This document shows positions 25,374 to 33,955 of a stretch of 64,000 nucleotides of DNA, one piece after another. Below the pieces are notes generated by a model that was not told the DNA's origin, made no database searches, and saw nothing but the letters and a program-made list of their open reading frames with translations. The position numbers and the translations under genes are program-made. This DNA comes from an uncultured Clostridia bacterium (GTDB taxonomy: Bacteria; Bacillota; Clostridia; Christensenellales; Borkfalkiaceae). Position 1 is the stretch's first letter. Every line of letters starts with the position of its first letter. Location of the stretch: positions 67,636 to 131,635 of the forward strand of contig CAKQRE010000042.1 in assembly GCA_934271265.1 (NCBI GenBank), read 5' to 3'.

Positions 25374-26063
25374 ATGAAATACGGAAAAAAATATGCCGAC
25401 AGTATCAAGGCATTTGACCGCACGAAACAATATGAAGTCGGCGAAGCGATGGATATCGTTTTAAACAACGCCAAAGCGAAATTCGACGAAACGATCGAAT
25501 TCCACTGCAGACTGGGTGTTGATCCGAAACAAGCGGATCAGCAGGTCAGAGGCGTTATCGTCCTTCCCAACGGCACGGGTAAAACCGTGAGAGTTCTCGT
25601 TCTTGCCAAAGGCGAAAAAGCGGACGCCGCTACGGCTGCGGGCGCGGATTACGTCGGCGCGGAAGAACTTGTCGCTAAAATTCAGAAAGAAAACTGGTTC
25701 GATTTCGACGCAGTGATCACGACCCCCGACATGATGGGCGTCGTAGGGCGTATCGGTAAATTGCTCGGTCCTAAGGGATTGATGCCTAACCCGAAGTCCG
25801 GAACGGTCACGATGGACGTTGTGAAAGCGATCAAGGATATCAAAGCCGGTAAAGTCGAATACAGACTCGACAAACAGGCTATCATTCACTGCGCGATCGG
25901 CAAGAAGAGCTTCGGCAGAGACAAACTCGTCGAAAACTACAACGCTCTTGCAGACGCTATTCTGAAAGCGAAACCGGCTGCCGCGAAAGGTCAGTACGTG
26001 AAGAGCATTTCCGTCACCAGCACGATGGGACCCGGCGTAAAAGTTATGCCGAGAAATGCGTAA
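25374..26063 (+). CDS. rplA: 50S ribosomal protein L1
   Basis: 229 aa. Diagnostic stretches include [20 protein letters not shown], the [17 protein letters not shown] motif, and [16 protein letters not shown]. It binds 23S rRNA at the L1 stalk and represses its own mRNA at the two sites described. The start codon follows AAGGAGGATTCTTAAATA. Confidence 0.97.
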   Translation: MKYGKKYADSIKAFDRTKQYEVGEAMDIVLNNAKAKFDETIEFHCRLGVDPKQADQQVRGVIVLPNGTGKTVRVLVLAKGEKADAATAAGADYVGAEELVAKIQKENWFDFDAVITTPDMMGVVGRIGKLLGPKGLMPNPKSGTVTMDVVKAIKDIKAGKVEYRLDKQAIIHCAIGKKSFGRDKLVENYNALADAILKAKPAAAKGQYVKSISVTSTMGPGVKVMPRNA

Positions 26064-26117
26064 TCGGATAAGTATTCCGATTTTTGCCAAAAAACAATAA
26101 ATATACCGTTCAATCGT

Positions 26118-26146
26118 TTGACATTCAGGCGAGAACATGGTATCAT
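26118..26146 (+). promoter_or_regulatory. rplJL promoter
   Basis: TTGACA at 26118-26123, 17-base spacer, TATCAT at 26141-26146. Confidence 0.75.
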
Positions 26147-26149
26147 ATC

Positions 26150-26280
26150 TATTGTAATACCGAAGACAGCAGGTTTTAAAGCGGTTTTCCGCTACCCGCC
26201 GAGGTGACGAAAAGCATAGTAATTTTATGCCCTCGGTCGCCTTGCGGTCGAGGGCTGTTTTCGTTTTCAAGTAACACAGG
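26150..26280 (+). ncRNA. Ribosomal protein L10 leader
   Basis: The conserved CCGAAGACAGCAGGT near 26159, paired with a downstream CCGCCGAGGT element, is the L10-leader signature. It ends in a stem GCCCTCG/CGAGGGC (26229-26255) followed by a T-rich tail, which can act as a terminator. L10, or its L7/L12 complex, binds such leaders to limit its own synthesis. Confidence 0.85.
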
Positions 26281-26292
26281 AGGTAAACAAAG

Positions 26293-26793
26293 TTGTCAGC
26301 AAACTTAGAGGCTAAAAAACAAATCGTTGAAGACATCAAAGCAAAGATCAACGCTTCCAAGTCCGTCGTTCTGATTGACTACAAGGGCTTGACCGTTGCC
26401 GAAGATACTCAATTCCGCTGCAACATGAGAAAGGAGAACGTCGAATACAAAGTTCTGAAAAACACTTTGCTTAGAAAGGCGTTCAACGAACTCAACGTTA
26501 CCGATTTTGACAATGACTTAAACGGAACCACTTCCGTTGCGTTCTGCCCGGATGAAACGAGCGGCGCAAGAATTGCCGTTGAAATGTGCAAAAACACAAA
26601 CGACAAGATTTCCGTTAAAAGTGCTTATGTCGACGGCGGTTACGTCAATGCAGACGGTGTAAAACAGCTTGCTTCGATTCCTTCGAAAGAAGTTCTCGTT
26701 GCAAAACTTGCCGGGGCTCTCTCCGGTATCGTACGCGGGCTTGCAGTTGCTCTTAATGCAGTCGCGGAAAAGAAGGGTCAGGAAAACGCCTGA
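26293..26793 (+). CDS. rplJ: 50S ribosomal protein L10
   Basis: 166 aa with a TTG start at 26293, supported by AGGAGGT 8 bases upstream and by the conserved beginning SANLEAKKQIVEDIK. KSVVLIDYKGLTV and KVLKNTLLRKA are family motifs, and the C-terminal helix (SGIVRGLAVALNAVAEKKG) binds L7/L12 dimers. It is the stalk base on the ribosome. Confidence 0.96.
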   Translation: MSANLEAKKQIVEDIKAKINASKSVVLIDYKGLTVAEDTQFRCNMRKENVEYKVLKNTLLRKAFNELNVTDFDNDLNGTTSVAFCPDETSGARIAVEMCKNTNDKISVKSAYVDGGYVNADGVKQLASIPSKEVLVAKLAGALSGIVRGLAVALNAVAEKKGQENA

Positions 26794-26830
26794 ACTTTTA
26801 AGAGTAAATAATTAAAAGAGGATAAAAAAA

Positions 26831-27202
26831 ATGGCTGATATCGCAAAATTTATCGAAGAAATCAAGGGTATGACTGTTCTTGAACTCAACAGTCTCGTTA
26901 AAGCTATCGAAGAAGAATTCGGCGTAAGCGCTGCCGCTCCCGTTGCGGTTGCCGGTGCCGCTGCTGCCGCAGCTGCTCCCGCTGAAGAAGAAAAGACGGA
27001 ATTCAACGTCATTCTTAAAGAAGTCGGCGGCAACAAAATCGCCGTTATCAAGGCTGTCAGAGAAATCACCGGTCTTGGTCTTGTCGACGCTAAGAACCTG
27101 GTTGAAAAACTCGGCACCGTCAAAGAAGCTGCTCCGAAGGATGAAGCTGAAAAGATGGTTGCTAAACTTAAAGAAGCCGGCGCTACCGCCGTTATGGAAT
27201 AA
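26831..27202 (+). CDS. rplL: 50S ribosomal protein L7/L12
   Basis: 123 aa. N-terminal dimerisation domain ([20 protein letters not shown]), Ala-rich hinge ([19 protein letters not shown]), and factor-binding C-terminal domain ([18 protein letters not shown] through [10 protein letters not shown]). Standard length. It recruits translation GTPases. rpoB does not follow: a terminator and a MITE-like element come next. Confidence 0.97.
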   Translation: MADIAKFIEEIKGMTVLELNSLVKAIEEEFGVSAAAPVAVAGAAAAAAAPAEEEKTEFNVILKEVGGNKIAVIKAVREITGLGLVDAKNLVEKLGTVKEAAPKDEAEKMVAKLKEAGATAVME

Positions 27203-27220
27203 GAATCCGTATAAAGAGAG

Positions 27221-27247
27221 AGCCCGGAGAGATCCGGGCTTTTTTTT
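27221..27247 (+). terminator. Terminator after rplL
   Basis: Stem AGCCCGGA/TCCGGGCT with a long T-run. A second nested hairpin with eight T (AGCCG..CCGTAAA/TTTACGG..CGGCT) ends near 27333, giving two tandem stops. From here to the tRNA promoter the 600-base gap holds the MITE copy and nothing else coding. Confidence 0.88.
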
Positions 27248-27385
27248 GTTTCATAATATTTTCTTTGTGAAAAAGCCGTACCGTAAAGTATCTATTCTGA
27301 ATTTACGGGTCGTTTTGTGCGGCTCTTTTTTTTGACCCGCCGAAAAGGTATCATTACAGCTTAAATCTCATATTAAAAAATATTA

Positions 27386-27665
27386 GGCTTAGCATTCGCT
27401 ATCACTAACTATTTTTACGGCGAAAAATCGGTTTATGACTGTGTTAAACACCCTTCAATATACGAAAGAGTATTATCTCGGGTGTTTGCCTTGTCAAAAC
27501 GCGATTTTTCATCCGTAAAAACGCTTCGCGCCTTAAAGAGCTTATTTTCCGATGATTTTTCCCGATTTCGAAATCGATAGTACTTTATCGTACATCAATA
27601 GAGAAATCGGGGAAAAGGGCGGAAAAGAAGCCTTTAAGGTAATTAGTGATGACGAATGCTAAGCC
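27386..27665. mobile_element. MITE-like repeat element, copy 2 (280 bp, inverted)
   Basis: Same element as at 20217 in the opposite orientation, with ends GGCTTAGCATTCG and CGAATGCTAAGCC and TA on both sides. Sequence is almost identical over its length apart from scattered substitutions. It sits between the rplL terminators and tRNA-Leu. Confidence 0.85.
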
Positions 27666-27780
27666 TACCGAAAAAACTTATTTTCACACGGCTTTTATTT
27701 TTCTTTTCCCCGCAGTCTTTTCCCCGCAGTCTTTTCTCCGCCGTTTTCTTTTCTCCCTTTTTTCCTTCTTTTCTCAACGC

Positions 27781-27809
27781 TTGACAGACCGGCAAAAATA
27801 CGATATAAT
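27781..27809 (+). promoter_or_regulatory. SigA promoter for tRNA-Leu
   Basis: Perfect consensus: TTGACA 27781-27786, 17-base spacer, TATAAT 27804-27809. The tRNA begins 11 bases later. Confidence 0.9.
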
Positions 27810-27819
27810 AATAACGTTA

Positions 27820-27903
27820 TACGGATATGGCGGAATTGGCAGACGCGACGGACTTAGGATCCGTTGGGCAACCGTGCAAGTTCAAGTCTTGTTATCCGTA
27901 CCA
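27820..27903 (+). tRNA. tRNA-Leu (UAG anticodon)
   Basis: 84 bases with an encoded CCA. Acceptor stem TACGGAT/ATCCGTA, D-arm GGCGGAATTGGCAGACGC, anticodon arm GACGGACTTAGGATCCGTT with TAG, class II variable arm GGGCAACCGTGC, T-arm AGTTCAAGTCT. Leu identity follows from the anticodon (reads CUN) and the long variable arm. It has its own promoter. Confidence 0.95.
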
Positions 27904-27959
27904 GACCGACAGCCCGAGCAACTTTTCCTTTAAAAGAGCGTTCGGGCTAACCGGCAACC

Positions 27960-27996
27960 ATGCCGGACAAGAGGCATACGACCCTTTACCCGGCAT
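27960..27996. repeat. REP-like intergenic palindrome, copy C
   Basis: ATGCCGGACAAGAGGCATACG...CCCGGCAT, matching copies A and D. It lies between tRNA-Leu and the next gene. Confidence 0.7.
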
Positions 27997-28023
27997 AGAC
28001 GATTACCAACCGCAGGAGAATTT

Positions 28024-28383
28024 ATGAATAACAAAACCATGGAATACGTCGTCGCGCAGACGAAGGATCTGATCTCCGCTTCTTGCGTTTGTAAGGAAGC
28101 AAAAGAAGCCGCCGAAAAATGGCTTGCCGCTCTCGGTACGCCGGACGAAAAAGCGGAAACGGAAAAATATCTGCAGGAACTTTCGGAAGACGTCGAACCG
28201 ATCGACGAGCTTTTAGCTTTCGCCGGTTCCTCACTGTGTAAAAGCCTGTTCGGAGAAGAAGCCGCAAAAGGGTTTTTGAAACACGCGGAAGAGCTGAAGG
28301 CAAAAGGAGCCGCCTATTGCGACTGTCCCGCTTGCACCGCCTGCGCGAATATTCTCGCCTGCAAAAACGAAATGCTCGGCTGA
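28024..28383 (+). CDS. Small Cys-containing protein of a family often mislabelled Hsp90-like
   Basis: 119 aa, helical and acidic, with a C-terminal cysteine cluster YCDCPACTACANILACK. It resembles a short Firmicutes family (start EYVVAQTKDLI, core IDELLAFAGS) that databases often call 'molecular chaperone Hsp90', though it bears no relation to true Hsp90. The CxCxxC-like cluster could bind metal. Ribosome site AGGAGA precedes the ATG, and a terminator follows. Function unknown. Confidence 0.65.
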   Translation: MNNKTMEYVVAQTKDLISASCVCKEAKEAAEKWLAALGTPDEKAETEKYLQELSEDVEPIDELLAFAGSSLCKSLFGEEAAKGFLKHAEELKAKGAAYCDCPACTACANILACKNEMLG

Positions 28384-28397
28384 AACCGTTCAAAGTA

Positions 28398-28436
28398 AAA
28401 ACTCCTTATTCCGGAACGGGAATAAGGAGTTTTTTT
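28398..28436 (+). terminator. Terminator after the 28024 gene
   Basis: 13-bp stem AACTCCTTATTCC/GGAATAAGGAGTT and a T-run. The A-run on the left side lets it also stop the convergent minus-strand gene. Confidence 0.9.
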
Positions 28437-28481
28437 CGGTTCGGTCAAAAATACACCGTCGGTCCACGGTTCGCTTTATTG

Positions 28482-29210
28482 CTACCCCGCATCCGGACCG
28501 ATCACGTTCTCCACCAGAAAAGCAAGAAACTGACTGTTTGTCATACGGTCGTATTTCCCGAAATAACCGCCGTAATCGCGGTTGGCGACGTCGGCAAGTT
28601 TACCGCGGTTCACCACGATATCGATGGCGTTTCTGATCCCCCTTTCCACACATTTTGCAGAGGTATGGTGCAGCTTCGCGATATTCGGATAGATCTGTAC
28701 GGAAAGATTTTTCAGCGAATCGGGATCGCTCACCGCCTTCCCCACGGCGTCGAGAATATAATCATAACCGACCAGATTGGAAAACAATCCGACTTTACTG
28801 AAAAAGTTCCTGACTTTCGAGATTTTATCCCGCCTTCTGACTTTCTTTGCGTATTCCCTGATTTTGATCAGAAATTCGGACGCCCGCATCCGCCGACCGA
28901 ACAACGTTTCCGGAAAAAATTCCGAACAGTCTTCTCCGGCGGCAAGCGTAAGCCGGAACAATCCCTTGCACGTTTCAAGCTCTACGGCACCCGTACGACA
29001 GGAATTCCACCGCAGCAATGCCGTAAAATTCGGCAAAAGAGCCGCGTTTTCTTCATCCAGCGAAATTACCGAAGGTTTGTAAGCCGAACAGCGAGACTCG
29101 GCGTAGCGGATATCTCCGCAATTCAGAACCACGACGTCGTTCAGATATCCGAGCACGTCCGTAAAATCCGAAAAGCGACTGTCTTCCATCATCGAAAAAA
29201 TTTTGATCAT
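28482..29210 (-). CDS. Spo0A-like response regulator with a divergent receiver domain
   Basis: 242 aa. The last 105 residues match the Spo0A DNA-binding domain: VGYDYILDAVGKAV, IYPNIAKLHHTSAKCVERGIR, and the MTNSQFLAFLVENV end. The first 115 residues are poorly conserved but could be a receiver. Acidic E9/D10 and D52 in KPSVISLDEEN sit where the acid pair and phospho-acceptor should be, while the usual Thr and Lys motifs cannot be placed. AGGAGGG precedes the ATG. It may be the lineage's Spo0A or a paralogue; B. subtilis Spo0A is 267 aa. Confidence 0.8.
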   Translation of the reverse strand: MIKIFSMMEDSRFSDFTDVLGYLNDVVVLNCGDIRYAESRCSAYKPSVISLDEENAALLPNFTALLRWNSCRTGAVELETCKGLFRLTLAAGEDCSEFFPETLFGRRMRASEFLIKIREYAKKVRRRDKISKVRNFFSKVGLFSNLVGYDYILDAVGKAVSDPDSLKNLSVQIYPNIAKLHHTSAKCVERGIRNAIDIVVNRGKLADVANRDYGGYFGKYDRMTNSQFLAFLVENVIGPDAG

Positions 29211-29236
29211 ACTTTTCCCTCCTGTGATCTGTGCTT

Positions 29237-29265
29237 ATTTTACATTTTTCGAAAAGATTTGTCAA
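29237..29265 (-). promoter_or_regulatory. SigA promoter of the Spo0A-like gene
   Basis: Minus strand: TTGACA (29260-29265), 17-base spacer, TAAAAT (29237-29242), 27 bases before the start codon. Confidence 0.75.
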
Positions 29266-29395
29266 TTATTTTAAACACATATCATGTAATTTTTACAAAT
29301 GTTTTTTCCGCTACCCTTCACATTTAACCGCGTGTCACTTACGGATCTCCGATATTCCGAAGAAAAATATCCTGATTTATCCTTGATTCATCGAA

Positions 29396-29442
29396 GAAAA
29401 GACCCGATCGCCTTTCCCTTGCGGAAACAGCGATTGGGTCTC
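29396..29442 (-). terminator. Terminator of the esterase/acyltransferase operon
   Basis: Minus-strand hairpin with arms GACCCAATCG and CGATCGGGTC ending in TTTTC. With the neighbouring hairpin it fills most of the 320-base gap. Confidence 0.6.
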
Positions 29443-29455
29443 TGTTCTTATATGA

Positions 29456-29497
29456 AAACGGAACGTCCGACGAGGCGCACGTTCCGTTTATTTTTTA
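29456..29497 (+). terminator. Strong hairpin with T-run, plus-strand polarity
   Basis: 11-bp stem AAACGGAACGT/ACGTTCCGTTT followed by ATTTTTT. No plus-strand gene ends here, so it may work as a bidirectional stop. Confidence 0.5.
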
Positions 29498-29533
29498 CAA
29501 AATTAAGTTTTCGCCCTTGCCGGACAATTGTCT

Positions 29534-30388
29534 TCACGCCCGGTCGTTAATAAAAACGTTTCTCTCCTTCAGCCATTCGACGCACATTTCGAACCATCTG
29601 CCGACCGTTCCCGAAGACTCGGCGAACACGGGGGAATCGGAAGGATAAACGGAAAGATCGGCAACGGAAAGCCCGTGCCAGCCTTTTCCCCAGACGTGGA
29701 TCGAACACGGCACGCCTTTTTCGTTATACTTTGCCGCAAGCAGATAGGAATTTCTCGAGGGAACCGCGTTGTCGTTATCGGTCGCCCAGATGAAAGCGGG
29801 AGAAGAGTTTTCGTTTACGAGGGATAGTACGTCAAGTTTCTTTTTCAGTTCTTCGTTCTCACCGCACAAGTTGTCGAACGAACCGCCATGCGTCGGCTTT
29901 GAACTCGTAACCACGGGATAACAAAGAACGATCGCGTCCGGGCGCACGTTTACGGACGGCTGAAACACCGCGGCGACTTCCGGACTGCTACGGAAACTTC
30001 CGAGCATGGCGCAAAGGTGTCCGCCTGCCGAGCAACCGATCGCGGAAACGGCGTTCGGATCGATCGAAAGACGTTCGCTGTTCTCGCGGATATATGCCAT
30101 CGCCGCGACGGCTTCCGTCAGAGAGGCGGGATATAAAACGGGATAAACGGAATAATCGAGAACGAAAACATCCATTCCTTTTGCGTAAAACGGCATAGCC
30201 AGAGCTTCCGCTTCGCGAAGGCTGCACATGGCATATCCGCCGCCCGGCAATACGAGCATTGCGGGCTTTTTTCTGTTTTCGTTTACTTCCGGGTTTTTAT
30301 CGTGCACGTAACACGTAAGAACCCCCTTCCCGTTCTTCGGTTTTTTCAGCTTAAAAATCTCATACAAATCAACTTTAAACAGATTCAT
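29534..30388 (-). CDS. Alpha/beta hydrolase (acetyl-esterase/lipase-like)
   Basis: 284 aa. Oxyanion motif LVLPGGGYAMCS, nucleophile elbow IGCSAGGHLCA (Ser near 116), Asp in WATDNDNAVPSRNS, and His in GWHGLSV complete the triad. No signal peptide, so cytoplasmic. Such enzymes remove acetyl groups from imported sugars or xylo-oligosaccharides; the substrate here is inferred only. It overlaps the upstream acyltransferase by 14 bases, indicating one mRNA. Confidence 0.85.
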   Translation of the reverse strand: MNLFKVDLYEIFKLKKPKNGKGVLTCYVHDKNPEVNENRKKPAMLVLPGGGYAMCSLREAEALAMPFYAKGMDVFVLDYSVYPVLYPASLTEAVAAMAYIRENSERLSIDPNAVSAIGCSAGGHLCAMLGSFRSSPEVAAVFQPSVNVRPDAIVLCYPVVTSSKPTHGGSFDNLCGENEELKKKLDVLSLVNENSSPAFIWATDNDNAVPSRNSYLLAAKYNEKGVPCSIHVWGKGWHGLSVADLSVYPSDSPVFAESSGTVGRWFEMCVEWLKERNVFINDRA

Positions 30389-31652
30389 GACGATCCCTCG
30401 CTATATTTTTTTGTTCTTTCACGTATTCCGACACCTCTTCCGTGGCGAAATGCAGTTTCGTAAGCGGATTGTATTTGTTTAACGGATAAACGAAGTATGT
30501 ATCGGAAAGGGTACAAAGTTCCATGGCGTCGCCGCGTTTGCGGTAGTTATATTCGATATGGCAGGAACGCATCGTTTCCGGCGCTCTTTGAAGGGTCAGT
30601 TCTGTCCCGTCGTCCATAATGCCGTGCAAGATAAACCCGTTGACCGCATCGTGCGTGAGTTTCGCCTTCCCGATCGGCACGAATCCGTCTTTCGTGTTCA
30701 TCATCTTCTCTACCCTGACCTCGTCCTCGAAACGGTAGTTCCCTTCGCGGACTTCCGCGCGGACGAGAGATCTTTCCCACAGATACCAATCGGGAACGGA
30801 CTCGAATTCCGTTTCACCCGTCAATGCGTGCAGTCTGCCGTAAACGTCCATTTCGTATTCTTTGCCGCATTCTTCGCACCTGATTTTCGTATAAGCGGAA
30901 GTCATATGTTCTTTGCCGCAAGCCGGGCAGCGATATAAAATTTTATGAATATTGTGCGCGCGGTACTTACTATCGATCCTGATCTTATTTTCGTACTGCC
31001 ATTCGTATTCGTTGTAGTGGAAGTGCGATTCGATGATCTTCTGAATTTCGTCCGCCGTCAGCGTTTCCGCCTGTTCCTTCGTGACGATCTGTTCGAATTC
31101 TCCGCTTACGGGCACTTTCCGTTTCGGTTTTTTATTCCATTGCGGAGAAACGAGGAAATTTCCCTTCATGCTCATGTAAACCACGGGACACGATGCGGCT
31201 TTTACGAGTTTTCCGATCGCGCCGTCTATCTCCTCATTGATACCGGCAAGCGAAAAGCGCGCTTCCGGATAAAAGGTAAGAACGTCGCCGTACTTTTTCA
31301 GACACGTCAACGCGTGTTTTACCACGAGAATATCGCTCGTAAACTTGCGTTTATAAAAACCGCCGACCTGCCGGAAGATAAATTCTCTGCCGATAAATTC
31401 TTCGATGGAAATGATCCAGTTTGTTTTATACGGGCGGATCGCTTTCCAGGCAAGCGGGAAGTCGATGATAGACCCGTGCGTAGACAAGACGATAAACGGA
31501 GGTTTCAACCCTTCGCAATTGATTTTTTTCACTTTTCCGCCGCCGTGAGGCATCGTCAGAAAAAAGGTCGCGACCCGCGCAACGGGAACCGTCCATGCCG
31601 CAGGGATCCGCGGCGGAGTCGCCATATCGAATTTTTTGTACTTTATGCTCAT
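30375..31652 (-). CDS. 1-acyl-sn-glycerol-3-phosphate acyltransferase-like protein with zinc ribbon
   Basis: 425 aa from the ATG at 31652 (MSIKYKKF). AAAGGA lies 7-8 bases before it. An earlier ATG at 31685 lies inside the adjacent MITE and would add MMANAKPKGNK. The PlsC-type block HGSIIDFPL (H-x4-D) and the FYPEARFSL block are clear, and a Cys4 zinc ribbon (CPACGKEH..CEECGKEY) follows near residues 237-260. PlsC enzymes acylate lysophosphatidate; the extra ribbon domain is of unknown role. Confidence 0.8.
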   Translation of the reverse strand: MSIKYKKFDMATPPRIPAAWTVPVARVATFFLTMPHGGGKVKKINCEGLKPPFIVLSTHGSIIDFPLAWKAIRPYKTNWIISIEEFIGREFIFRQVGGFYKRKFTSDILVVKHALTCLKKYGDVLTFYPEARFSLAGINEEIDGAIGKLVKAASCPVVYMSMKGNFLVSPQWNKKPKRKVPVSGEFEQIVTKEQAETLTADEIQKIIESHFHYNEYEWQYENKIRIDSKYRAHNIHKILYRCPACGKEHMTSAYTKIRCEECGKEYEMDVYGRLHALTGETEFESVPDWYLWERSLVRAEVREGNYRFEDEVRVEKMMNTKDGFVPIGKAKLTHDAVNGFILHGIMDDGTELTLQRAPETMRSCHIEYNYRKRGDAMELCTLSDTYFVYPLNKYNPLTKLHFATEEVSEYVKEQKNIARDRHESV

Positions 31653-31675
31653 TTTGTTTCCTTTAGGCTTAGCAT

Positions 31676-31944
31676 TCGCCATCACTAACTACCTTAAAGG
31701 CTTCTTTTTCGCCCTTTTCCCCGATTTCTCTATTGATGTACGGAGAGTACTATCGATTTCGAAATCGGGAAAAATCATCGAAAAATAAGCTCTTTAAGGC
31801 GCGAAGCGTTTTTACGGATGAAAAATCGCGTTTTGACAAGGCAAACACCCGAGATAATACTCTCTCGTATATTGAAGGGTGTTTAACACAGTCACAAACC
31901 GATTTTTCGCCGTAAAAATAGTTAGTGATAACGAGTGCTAAGCC
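31676..31944. mobile_element. MITE-like repeat element, copy 3 (269 bp)
   Basis: Same family and orientation as copy 1, with TA on both sides and ends GGCTTAGCATTCG and GAGTGCTAAGCC. It is 11 bases shorter, with a changed central hairpin (CGGAGAGTACT in place of CGATAAAGTACT). It abuts the start of the acyltransferase gene. The rest of the 700-base gap up to 32300 holds only a degenerate REP trace near 32070. Confidence 0.85.
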
Positions 31945-32298
31945 TACCGATCATGCAGTCCGGGGATACGGTTTCTTTCCGATCGGTTTATTGTCTCTTA
32001 TTTGCCTGCAACGTAAAGCCGCAAGGCACCTTTTACCGGATTTCCCGTGCCGGGAATCATTTTTCGATTATGCCGCGCAAGGATAAACGAACCTTGCCCA
32101 AGCCGAAACGTTTCCCTTTGACGCCCGCGATCCGGTTTTCTTATATTATATCTTATCCTTCGTCGGAAAGCAAATCATTTAACGCTTTTCTTCTGTTTTT
32201 CACAATTTAACCCCATCCCGGATCGGAATTGAAAACATTTTAAACAAAACCTGCGATTCTTCTCTTCCCGCAACCGAACCGAAAGGGTTCCACGCAAA

Positions 32299-32338
32299 AA
32301 AAAACAGAGCGGACGATCGCTCGTTACGCTCTGTCTTT
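32299..32338 (-). terminator. Terminator of the cold-shock gene
   Basis: Minus-strand stem ACAGAGCG/CGCTCTGT with a long T-run. Confidence 0.85.
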
Positions 32339-32367
32339 CTTTCGGTTGTTCCGTGCGCTGAAAAAAA

Positions 32368-32580
32368 TCAGTCCGTCACGGTTACGTTTACAGCGCGGAG
32401 TTTAGCGCTGTTCTTCGGATCGGGTTCGGTTTCGAACGTTACGGACTGACCGTCCTTAAGCGCTCTGTAACCTTCGCCGTTGATAGCGGAATAGTGAACA
32501 AAAACGTCTTCTCCCCCGTCAATCGAAATAAATCCGTAGCCCTTTTCTCTGTTGAACCACTTAACTTTTCCGGTAAGCAT
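32368..32580 (-). CDS. Cold-shock protein (CspA family)
   Basis: 70 aa from the ATG at 32580, with GGAGG just upstream. A longer open frame exists upstream but is 5' UTR. Nucleic-acid binding motifs [11 protein letters not shown] (RNP1) and DVFVHYSAI (RNP2) are clear, as is the opening GKVKWFN. It binds single-stranded RNA and acts as an RNA chaperone. The leader is about 115 bases long, as is usual for cold-induced csp mRNAs. Confidence 0.96.
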   Translation of the reverse strand: MLTGKVKWFNREKGYGFISIDGGEDVFVHYSAINGEGYRALKDGQSVTFETEPDPKNSAKLRAVNVTVTD

Positions 32581-32701
32581 AGATAGCCTCCATTTCTTAT
32601 TATACCCAAACGTCAACGATCTGACCGACCTGAGCCGAAACGAGATATGTATTGCCCGCTTTGACGGTCTGACGCCTATCTTTCCTTTTGAATACAATAG
32701 C

Positions 32702-32730
32702 ATTATACAGCAAACCGCGCGATTTGTCAA
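32702..32730 (-). promoter_or_regulatory. SigA promoter for the cold-shock gene
   Basis: Minus strand: perfect TTGACA (32725-32730), 17 bases, TATAAT (32702-32707). From here to 32968 nothing else is seen. Confidence 0.9.
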
Positions 32731-32968
32731 TGTTTTTTCAGAGAAAAGGGTATTTTCTGTAAAAAACATTTTTTAATTTTAAAACCCCGCCGTTCTCCTT
32801 TCCCTCCGTTTTTCTTTCCCCGGGTCTCCCTTTCCTCCGATTCCGTTCCTTTCCGTCGTTCCCGCCTTCCCCCTTTATGCGCCGTTTCCTTCCGCAAACA
32901 AAAAACGGAAGACGCAATCCGGGTATCCCCTTGCGCCTTCCGTTCGTTCTCCGAAGAAGGTGAAAAAA

Positions 32969-33607
32969 TTATTCGGTGGAAGGATACACGGGCAGATCGA
33001 AAAACCCGGAACACACTTCCTGCGTATATTCCTGGCAGGGCGGGATCGAAGCGTACCCGTAAGACGGTACGAGGATCTCAACGTTCATAACGACCTTCAT
33101 GATCAGCGTTATGCAGCAAGAAACGGTAAACGTGGCATTCCCCGCAGGCACTCCGTCCGGCGCGACGATCGAAACGACGGATTCTACCCCGAACGGTATG
33201 ATCGAGGGTTCCGGTATGTACATCACGATATCCTGATCGAGCGTGACTGTAGATCTCGCTTTTCCGGCTACGCCGTTTGCGTCGGTATACAATACCTCTA
33301 CCGGAACTTCGATCGTCGCCTGTATGCGGGCGAAACGCGGTCTGTCCGGCAACGGATCGATCGTAAGCGACGTGATATTCCCGTCCGTCTGCGTGCTCTT
33401 CGCGCTTAAAAACGTGAGGGGATATGCGGGATCAGCCGGCGTAAAACCCGTAAGCGTCAACGTGATACCGTCTTCCTGCGTCTGGCGCATACAGGCGTCG
33501 AATATCTTTTTCGCCTGAATGCACACCCTTTCGCACAACCCGCCGACAGGATTTCCGGTGATACGCCCGGGACATTTGTCTGTTGCGTTATTGGTAAAAA
33601 ACGACAT
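32969..33607 (-). CDS. Cys-rich conserved protein, possibly spore-surface related
   Basis: 212 aa from the ATG at 33607 (MSFFTNNATDK), with AAGGAGG upstream. The N-terminus carries CPGRITGNPVGGLCERVCIQ and then FDACMRQTQED, and further Cys residues occur as a CC pair near 170 and in PPCQEYTQEVCSGF. Most of the middle is beta-rich. No signal peptide or membrane helix. It looks like a family seen in Clostridia genomes with several conserved Cys; a spore coat or exosporium role is a guess only. Confidence 0.5.
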   Translation of the reverse strand: MSFFTNNATDKCPGRITGNPVGGLCERVCIQAKKIFDACMRQTQEDGITLTLTGFTPADPAYPLTFLSAKSTQTDGNITSLTIDPLPDRPRFARIQATIEVPVEVLYTDANGVAGKARSTVTLDQDIVMYIPEPSIIPFGVESVVSIVAPDGVPAGNATFTVSCCITLIMKVVMNVEILVPSYGYASIPPCQEYTQEVCSGFFDLPVYPSTE

Positions 33608-33955
33608 TTTAACCTCCTTAACCGCGCGATTTCGTCTGAACATGCAAACAAAACGCTTCGGTTATACACTTTATTATATGCAGAGGAAAAATCAAAATGT
33701 CACCGCAGGTTCTCCCGTTTGATCACCGTTATCGCCGTCTTTCCGCAAAAGCGGAAAGATCCGATCAATGTTTAGCGGATGCCGCAACTCATCTCATTTT
33801 ATAATAGTTCGTGTAAATCCCGTTATGCGTGAAATCGGCACTTTCAATAAACAGCTTGAATTTATACCCGTCGGAAACGGTATCGAATTCATAGCGGATT
33901 TCAAAAATCCAGACCGAGCCTTTTACCAGATAGCCGCGATCCGAAGTGTTATTCC

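Noticed and set aside
27646..27933. 95-codon frame starting MMTNAKP at a MITE end and running through tRNA-Leu
   Set aside because: The start comes from the element terminus and the frame crosses a tRNA gene and its promoter.
31653..31685. Longer start of the acyltransferase inside MITE copy 3
   Set aside because: The extra residues are element sequence, and a proper ribosome site stands before the ATG at 31652. The element may still affect translation, which is noted in the findings.
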